DNA of 64,000 nt, from the NCBI GenBank assembly GCA_032173965.1, contig CM063294.1, forward strand, positions 11,336,452-11,400,451. The letters run 5' to 3'. Below, piece by piece: positions 57,601 through 64,000 of this stretch. The notes beneath the pieces are model-generated. The model did no database searches, was not told the origin of the DNA, and was given only the letters and a program-made list of their open reading frames with translations. The translations under genes were made by a program, and so were the position numbers. The first letter of the stretch is position 1, and each line of letters starts with the position of its first letter. The DNA comes from Sitta carolinensis. Taxonomy: Eukaryota > Chordata > Aves > Passeriformes > Sittidae.

Positions 57601-60600
57601 TTGCCACTGCACCCACCAGAGCCTCCTGATAACTCCCTGTCAGCAGCTGATCAGCGAGTCAGAGGTAAAAAGGCTTCAGCAAAGTGCAGTGCCAGCAGCC
57701 GGCCGTGGCCAGAGCTGTACAAGCACTGTCCGTGGGACACAGGCAGGGGGATTAAGAGATCTGTGTCAGCAGTGGGCTTGTGTACACAAACACAGCAGCT
57801 AAAAGGGCTCATGTTCATGCTTTGTCCCCAGGGAGGTCACTGGGGATGGGGAAGGGTCGTGAAGGGCTGGACACGCAGTGTCTGTGTCAGTCCTGTCAGC
57901 CAGAGGAGGAACAGGGCTGGGCATGGCAGGGTGAGATTGGCCTCAGGCAAGGGGACTGTCCCCCAGCTCCCCTCCCTGCAGAGCCCCGGGCTGGGCATGG
58001 CAGATAATGCTGTGGTGCCTGCAAGGTTGCAGGGAGCTCCCTGTCTCTGTAGTGGCCCTTGAGGGGCTGGAGAACCTCACCTGGTTCTGGAGATGGGAGC
58101 AAAGGAAAGGAATTGTTCTACCAGTGATTTTTAAAAAGTCAGCCCAGAGCTGTTGATGTAGGAAAGAGTCACTGAAGTCAGCAGCTGCAATGGCATTAAC
58201 CAGAGGATCTTTAAGTAATCCCAGGATATAGCTTGTCTGCTTTCCCAGCTCCAGGGGCCAAGCAAGACTATGGGCACACTCCTGTTAAGCTTCCAGAAGG
58301 ATACGGAGTCCATAGACCACAGAGAGCCAGTGGACCAAGAGCCCAGGCTTCAAGATACAGTATTTTATGACTTTTTATATTTGCCCTTCCCTCTTCTGCC
58401 CCTGTACTTCCCAATGAGCTCCTGAGGTTCTTGACAGCTGAACAAGCAATGAGGGGAAAAGAGACCCACCTCAGGGACCTGAAACATCCTCTGTCTCCAA
58501 CACTCTGGGGAAATCAACAGGGATGAGAATTTCTATTGCAAATCTGGGGATGCAGTTGCTATGTTCTGCATCAATGCATTCATTTTTACAGTTATATCAA
58601 GCAATATAAATTATATCCAATGATTGAAGAAGTCCTGAGGATGTTGGATGATGGAGATTGATGGAGGAGTGACAATGACTGACCAGCTCCAGCCACGTTG
58701 GGTGCAAGAATCTTAGGCCAGAAGTGCAGAATTTGCAGGTGGGTTTTGTTATATTTTGGCTGCCCAATTTGGCAGATGATAGAAGAGCTTTCCCATGTCT
58801 GGTGAGAGGAACAGTGCTGACCTGTAAGGGAGTCTGTCCTCCTGCCAGGCTCATTGTTAGACTTTGAAGTTCAATCATGAGCAAAATAAATGCAAAGTGA
58901 AGCCATGTGCAGTCAGAGCCAGGATTTCTCGCCTGTGTTTCAGTCTGTTCAATTTTCATGCTTTTCAGCTAACACTGTTTGTTCCTAAACACGTTTTCAT
59001 CTGACATCAAGCAAGGCCAGAACTTCAGAGTGGAAACAACAGGAGCCAGAGAGGAGTTTATCCTCTTCAGAGAGAGACATCTTTCAGGTCCTCTGCATCC
59101 TCAGAAAAAGGACAAGGAGAAAAGCACATATTGCCCCTCTCCATCCCAACCAGCTACTTAAACTCCTGTTCCCACAGTGAAATCTTGCCTCTGTTTCAGT
59201 AGAGCCAGCACAAGGTCAGCACAGGACCACCCCTAGGTGGTCTTTCTCACTCTCTAGAAACCCTTGACAGCAATTTATGTCCTAAAGCAAGAACACTCCT
59301 TAAGTCTGCCCAGCAGGAGAGACAGCTTTACTCTTGAAATGGGATTTTTTTGAGCTTGCTTCCGGTCTACAGCTTTATCTTATTATTTTGTAATTCCTCT
59401 CCTAAAATGCAAAACCAAGGCTCGTGCCAAACCAAAACATCCCTGCAGTTTATCCGAGCAGGGAGGAACATGTGATGGTGGCCCAGAGCCTGGAGCAGGA
59501 TGGCAGCTGGAGCCTGGAGAGCAGCCAGGGATGGTTAAAGCTGGTGGGCCAGGAGACCTCCCTGGCACAGCACGACACAAAAGCCACCTTAGTGTCTGCT
59601 TCTGACTTTTCCTCCTGCCTGGTGGGACAGGGACAGCAGAGAGGGGAAATCCCAGGGCAGTGTCCCTGCACACACATCTCTCCCTCCCTGCATCTGCCAA
59701 ATCCAGCCCCGTTCCTGCTCCCAGCAGGTCCCAAGGTGGTTTTCCCAAACGCTCCCTTGGGCAGGCAAGAGCCACCCTGCTCCCTGTGGCACTGCAATTC
59801 CTGTGCCAGCACTGCCCACCTCTGCAGCTGTACTGTCTTAGCTGTTAATTTAATAATTAACTTTAGCCAGGGTCATTAAGGCCCCTCCTGCCTTTCTCCA
59901 CATGGCGGTGGAGTGTTACCCTGCCCGATAATCCCAGCCAGGGCCAGGCACGGAGCTGCTGCTGCTGCTGGGAGCACCCGCGCACTGCTCGATCCTCAAA
60001 CTCAGGCACGACCTCCCAGGGCTCCCCAGCCTTTCTCCCCGTCCCCACGCTCTCTGGGGGCCAAACACTTCCATCTTGTCCCCTTTCCAAGCAGGGATCC
60101 AGTGACAGAGGCAGGGCAATTGCTCTTTGAGGACTGCTTGGGATGGCACCATCTTTGCACAGGGGAGTGGAAGGTGATCCTCTGGGGCTTCCCCAAGTGC
60201 TGCTATTTGGCATGCTTTGCCTACAGAAGCTGTTCTCCCTGCAACCCCTCTAGTGTCCTGCTCAGCTGTGTCATAGCCCAAACACCAGGAAAACCCCCTG
60301 GAAATTGCAGTGAGGTTGGCTGCTTACATTGAAACTTTTTCTAACACATTGCATCACCATTTTTGTCCTTTCTTGAAGGTCTTCTGGCTGCTGGGGGGCA
60401 GTCCTGTCCATTCATCCCACTTCCAGGGGACAGGACAGGGTTTGGAGGCAGCTCCTGGGCTGCATCTGTCCCAGGAGCAGCTGCTGGTGTTCAGGGGTTT
60501 GCAATGCCAACACCAGAGCAATCAGGATCTGTCCTTGCCTGGAAGAACCAGTTCCCCAGGTAGCAGCAAATGGCACTTTCCCTTGGGCAGAGGCCAGGGA

Positions 60601-61838
60601 CCCTGTGCTGCTCAGCAGGGCTTTGCAGATAGGCAGGCTGTGAGGCTGCAGCTCACATGAAGAGAGGAGATAGCACAGGCAGACTCCGAGCACTGGGCCC
60701 TCGGAGAGGCTGGAGGGATGGAGTGAGCCAGCAGGGCTTTGCCCACGATAAAAGCTTCAGCACCCCTGGGTGTAATCAGGAGAGGGCAGCCCCAGCTCTT
60801 AACTGCATCTCTGGTGAGCCAGGCTGGGTGGGGTGACACAGGCACCCAGGAGGACAGTGCTGGAGATAACTCAGCACCCCAGGAGGCCGAGCTGGTACCG
60901 GAGAGAGGGGCTGCCCCTGGCAGGGGGGTTCCCACCACGGCAGGTGCTGGTGCAGCCCAAGGAGCTGTGCAGCTGTGGTGCATGGTCAGTCCTTTGGGAA
61001 CTGGCAGTGCCATTCTCGTGCCCTCACCCTGCCTTCTGCACTGGAACTGCCCCGGGGAAGAGGAGATCCCGGGAGCAAAGGGGAGATATTCAGGGTGGGC
61101 TCAGCACCACGGGTTGCAGATCCTCCACCACCAGTGTCCCCAGCTGGTTCCAAACAACTCTTGTCCTGCTCAGAAGCATTTCCAGGCTCAGAGACTCTCT
61201 TCTTGCTTGCAGCAGCTTTCATGTGCCCCTGTGGTCAGACTTGGGCTTTCTGAAATCATATGGATCCAAATCAGGAGCTGATCCCAGTTTTGAAGCCCAC
61301 ACCATCTCTCTCAGGGCAGCTTGACCCCATTCCTGTGTCCACCCCCTTGGCAGGAGCTGCTTCACCAGCCAGGGCTCCGTGCTCTCAAAGCAGACTTCTT
61401 TTTCTCTTAATGTTTTTAATTTATTTCTTTTTTTGAACAAGCAGGGTATTAGAGGAGCATGGCAGTCTGAAGAGGATGCTCCCAGCTCCCTGACAAGGGT
61501 TACAGTTTTTTTCCCCAATATTTCTTTGAGGATGGCACAGCCCCAAGCCTCCATCCAGCTGACGGTGCAGCTCTGGGCACTTGCCAGCCCTGCCCTGTGA
61601 CTCAACAAAACCACCTGACCCTGTAAACAGGCACCCCAGAGCACCCCAAGGATGAAGGGGGATGACCTCGGCCCCTCCCAGCGTTGCACTGGAGCCAGGT
61701 GCCAGGGGAGAGCTTTGCTTGGTGCCTTGGCCAGCCATGCTCTGCCGTGGGCTCTGGCTGAGCTCCCAGCAGATGGAAGGTGCCATGGAAAACCCACTGA
61801 AAACCTGTTTATGGCTCCCACAGCCTTGTGCTGTGCTC

Positions 61839-61864
61839 TTTTTTTTTTTTTTTTTTTTTTTTTT
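61839..61864 (-). repeat. Poly(T) tract on +
   Basis: A run of 26 T (poly(A) on -). Beyond it are GGTTTTGTTTTG units. It gives lysine runs in spurious - strand open frames. Confidence 0.95.
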
Positions 61865-64000
61865 GGTTTTGTTTTGTTTTCCTGGAGAGTATTTGGAGGT
61901 GAGAGGAGGTTCCCCCTCTCCGTGGTCCCCGGGGCTCTCTTGAGAGGCATTAGAGAATCGATGCAGTGGGAATTGCTCATTCCTTTCCGGGAGGGATGGT
62001 GTAGGCAGAGCAATGTTGTCACTGTGCCCATCAGGGCCCTGCAAAGGTCACGGTGGAAGCTTTGGGGTGCTTGAGGATGGGGAGCAGCACAGATCCACCT
62101 TGAATTAGCCGGCGTGTTTCCCCTTTTCTGCTGGGAAAGGAGCCAGGGAGGGGCACAGTCACGAGTGAAGCTCTTCTGCCCCGCTAGGAAAATCGGTTGG
62201 GAAGGAAATGCTGCTGCTAGCTCGTTCCAGGACGAACCTGGGAGCGGGGGAGCCCCAGGATCAGGGCAGGAGTCGGGGGATGAGGGGAGCCCCGGGAGCG
62301 GAGCGCAGCCCCTGCCCGGCTCTGCTGCCACCTGCCGCCGGCAGCCCGGCCCGGGGGGAGCCCAGAACACCGCTCTGCTCATCCCTCCCTCCGAAACCCG
62401 TGAAAAGCAGCCCTTGCTCTCTTTCCAAAGAGAAACATTTGTCCTGCGGGAACAAAGGATTTGCTTGAAAATAGCTGCCCGGTGCAGGAAAGCAGAAAGC
62501 CTCCTCCTGGCTGGCTTCATCCCAGCAATACATCCCAGGAACACGCTGGGATGTTTGTTTCCGAGGTGTCCTCAGCAGAGTACGCCCTGGCTCTGGCTGG
62601 GGCATCCCCGAGATAAGATCTCAGCTGGCAGAGCCGGCATTCCGCGGCGCCGGTGTCCGGGCCAGCAGCAGCGCTTCTGCGAGAGCCTGTGCCTGCAGAG
62701 AGGAGCAAATACCCGCCTGTGCAATAAATTTATATGAAATCCCACTTCCCAAGTGTTCCCAAAAGAGGTGATTTTTTTGTTTCTGTGTCCTCTGCTCTCG
62801 GGGCCAGTGAGAGCCAATTCCTTCCCCTCCTTTTCCCAGATTTCAGCTCCGCAGACAGCTCAGCTGCTTCCAGCCCCGGCTGCACCCTGGAGGGCTGGGT
62901 TGGCAGAAGCCGGAGGTGCCAAAGCCCAGAGGCTCCGCGGTCTTTGCAAGTGCGGAGATAGTTTAAGGTAACAGTTCCTAAACCCTGCTGCTCCCTGCTG
63001 TGCCTTGCACTCCTCAGGGATGGGAGAGCCAAACCCCCAAACAGCGAGAGCCCAGCTGGGAGGAGGCACCGCCAGGGCTGTGGGTTGTCACCCCATGACA
63101 CCCTTCGTCCAGAGTCCCGTCCCTGAGCCCCGCTGCCCCTCTGGGTCCCGCTGAGCCGGGAGGAGAGTCCCAGGAGAGCCAAAAATCTCCGTCCCACGGC
63201 CAGCAGGCAGACCGGGAGGCTCTGCCGCGGGATCGGAGCTTTCCAGTCGGTTCGCCGAGTGTCCAGGCGGTGGCACATGTGGACTGTGGCTCCACTCGGG
63301 GTTTGGCCCCTTTCCGCCCTCCTGGGTCGAGTCCCGGGGATGCTGCTGGCCAGGTGACGGTCACCCGTGGGAGGGGAATCCCTGCAGCACGGCGAACACA
63401 TGCATCCTGCGTTGCTCCTTTGAGTCTTTCCCGCTGCGGATGCGCAGGGAGGCAGATGGAGCTGCAGACAGCCCGGGATAGCCTCTTGGCCATCAGCTCC
63501 CGTCAGCAGCGGGTCTGGCACAGCCCAGCGCTGCCCTGCAGAGCCCTGCCCGGGGATCCTGCCTCCCCACCGCTTCCTGGGCGGGGATGCACCGTGGGAT
63601 GCACTGCCAGCCCACCTGTACTCCCGTGCCATGGGAGCTGTGCCCATCCTGCCCGACACAGCACTCTGGCTCCAGCACTGGTCCTTTCCATGGCCAGCGA
63701 GGATGAGCTGCCAGGATCATGTTCCAAGTGAGGCAGGGCATTCATCAGGTCTCCAGGGGTATGGCCAGCACTCAGCAGCTGTCTGAAAACCTGCTCAGGT
63801 GGCAGTGCCAGAGTGGCAGCACACATCCTCTCTGCTGGGCTGGATACTCCCCTCCTGCCTGCCATGAGGCTTCGTGGGGGCTTCCTGCTAAACTGAAGGT
63901 TTAGGGCAGGAACACGGATCATCCATGGAGCATCCATGCCTGGCTGCCTCCCAAAGGCTGGCTTGTGGGCTGGGCAGGGAGGCCATTTCCTCTTCTAAGG

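Larger units (their letters stand above)
51476..64000. other. Intergenic flank upstream of LARP1
   Basis: No exon with family resemblance was found on either strand over about 12.5 kb. GC rises between about 62.1 and 63.7 kb with scattered CG dinucleotides but no recognisable product. An AT-rich island at 59,840-59,880 holds a near-consensus HNF1 or homeodomain site. The longer open frames in the GC-rich part carry no recognisable domain. Confidence 0.7.

Noticed and set aside
61219..62544. Open frame of 441 codons on the - strand
   Set aside because: It runs across a poly(T) tract that gives a lysine run, has no recognisable domain, and its composition is that of GC-rich non-coding DNA.
62730..63659. 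Open frame of 309 codons on the - strand
   Set aside because: Rich in Gly, Arg, Pro and Ser as expected from random GC-rich sequence; no family motif and no splice or promoter support.
51476..64000. HAND1, expected on this side of LARP1 by synteny
   Set aside because: No basic helix-loop-helix sequence or poly-histidine N-terminus was found on either strand; HAND1 must lie beyond the window.
1..64000. Bacterial-type features (operons, CRISPR arrays, insertion sequences) and tRNA or rRNA genes
   Set aside because: The window is vertebrate chromosomal DNA; no regularly spaced repeats, tRNA-like cloverleaf with A and B boxes, or rRNA sequence was seen.

Overview
The window is vertebrate nuclear DNA, almost certainly from a bird. 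The evidence is large spliced genes with GT-AG introns, CR1-type LINE ends (the characteristic avian repeat), very little other transposon sequence, and the FAXDC2-LARP1 gene pair in tail-to-tail order, which matches human 5q33.2. The species cannot be named from the sequence.

Layout. From 1 to about 5.1 kb, on the + strand, lie the last five recognisable coding exons and the 3' UTR of FAXDC2, a di-iron fatty-acid-hydroxylase-superfamily membrane protein. Its 5' exons are off the left edge. From about 5.3 to 50.7 kb, on the - strand, is the whole of LARP1, the La-related protein that binds the cap and TOP motif of ribosomal-protein mRNAs downstream of mTORC1. Nineteen coding exons were placed to the base. 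Exon 1 sits in a strong CpG island (about 49.7-51.0 kb), followed by a 28.3-kb intron 1. Exons 2-19 then lie between 21.98 and 10.59 kb, followed by a putative 5.2-kb 3' UTR. From 51 to 64 kb no gene could be recognised; this is the flank upstream of LARP1 and holds a CR1 fragment, simple repeats and GC-rich patches. In mammals HAND1 lies on this side, but no HAND1 coding sequence is visible here.

The two genes converge and are not functionally linked. Their candidate poly(A) signals are only about 0.24 kb apart (5,098-5,103 on + and 5,340-5,345 on -), so their 3' ends may nearly touch or overlap.

Points of most interest. (1) Three apparent single-base deletions lie at or beside C runs: two in LARP1 exon 12 and one in the last FAXDC2 exon. 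The lost reading frame is still legible after each, which argues for consensus sequencing errors or very recent lesions. As written, the sequence puts the cap-binding DM15 domain of LARP1 out of frame. (2) A perfect 18-bp inverted repeat with a 5-nt loop lies in the LARP1 3' UTR. (3) A compact cluster in LARP1 intron 1 holds an E-box, a GATA site, a TATA-like box, a MEF2 site and an HNF1-like site. (4) Two likely MIR-type SINE relics and one unexplained poly(A)-tailed segment lie in intron 1. I did not find a convincing new gene system.
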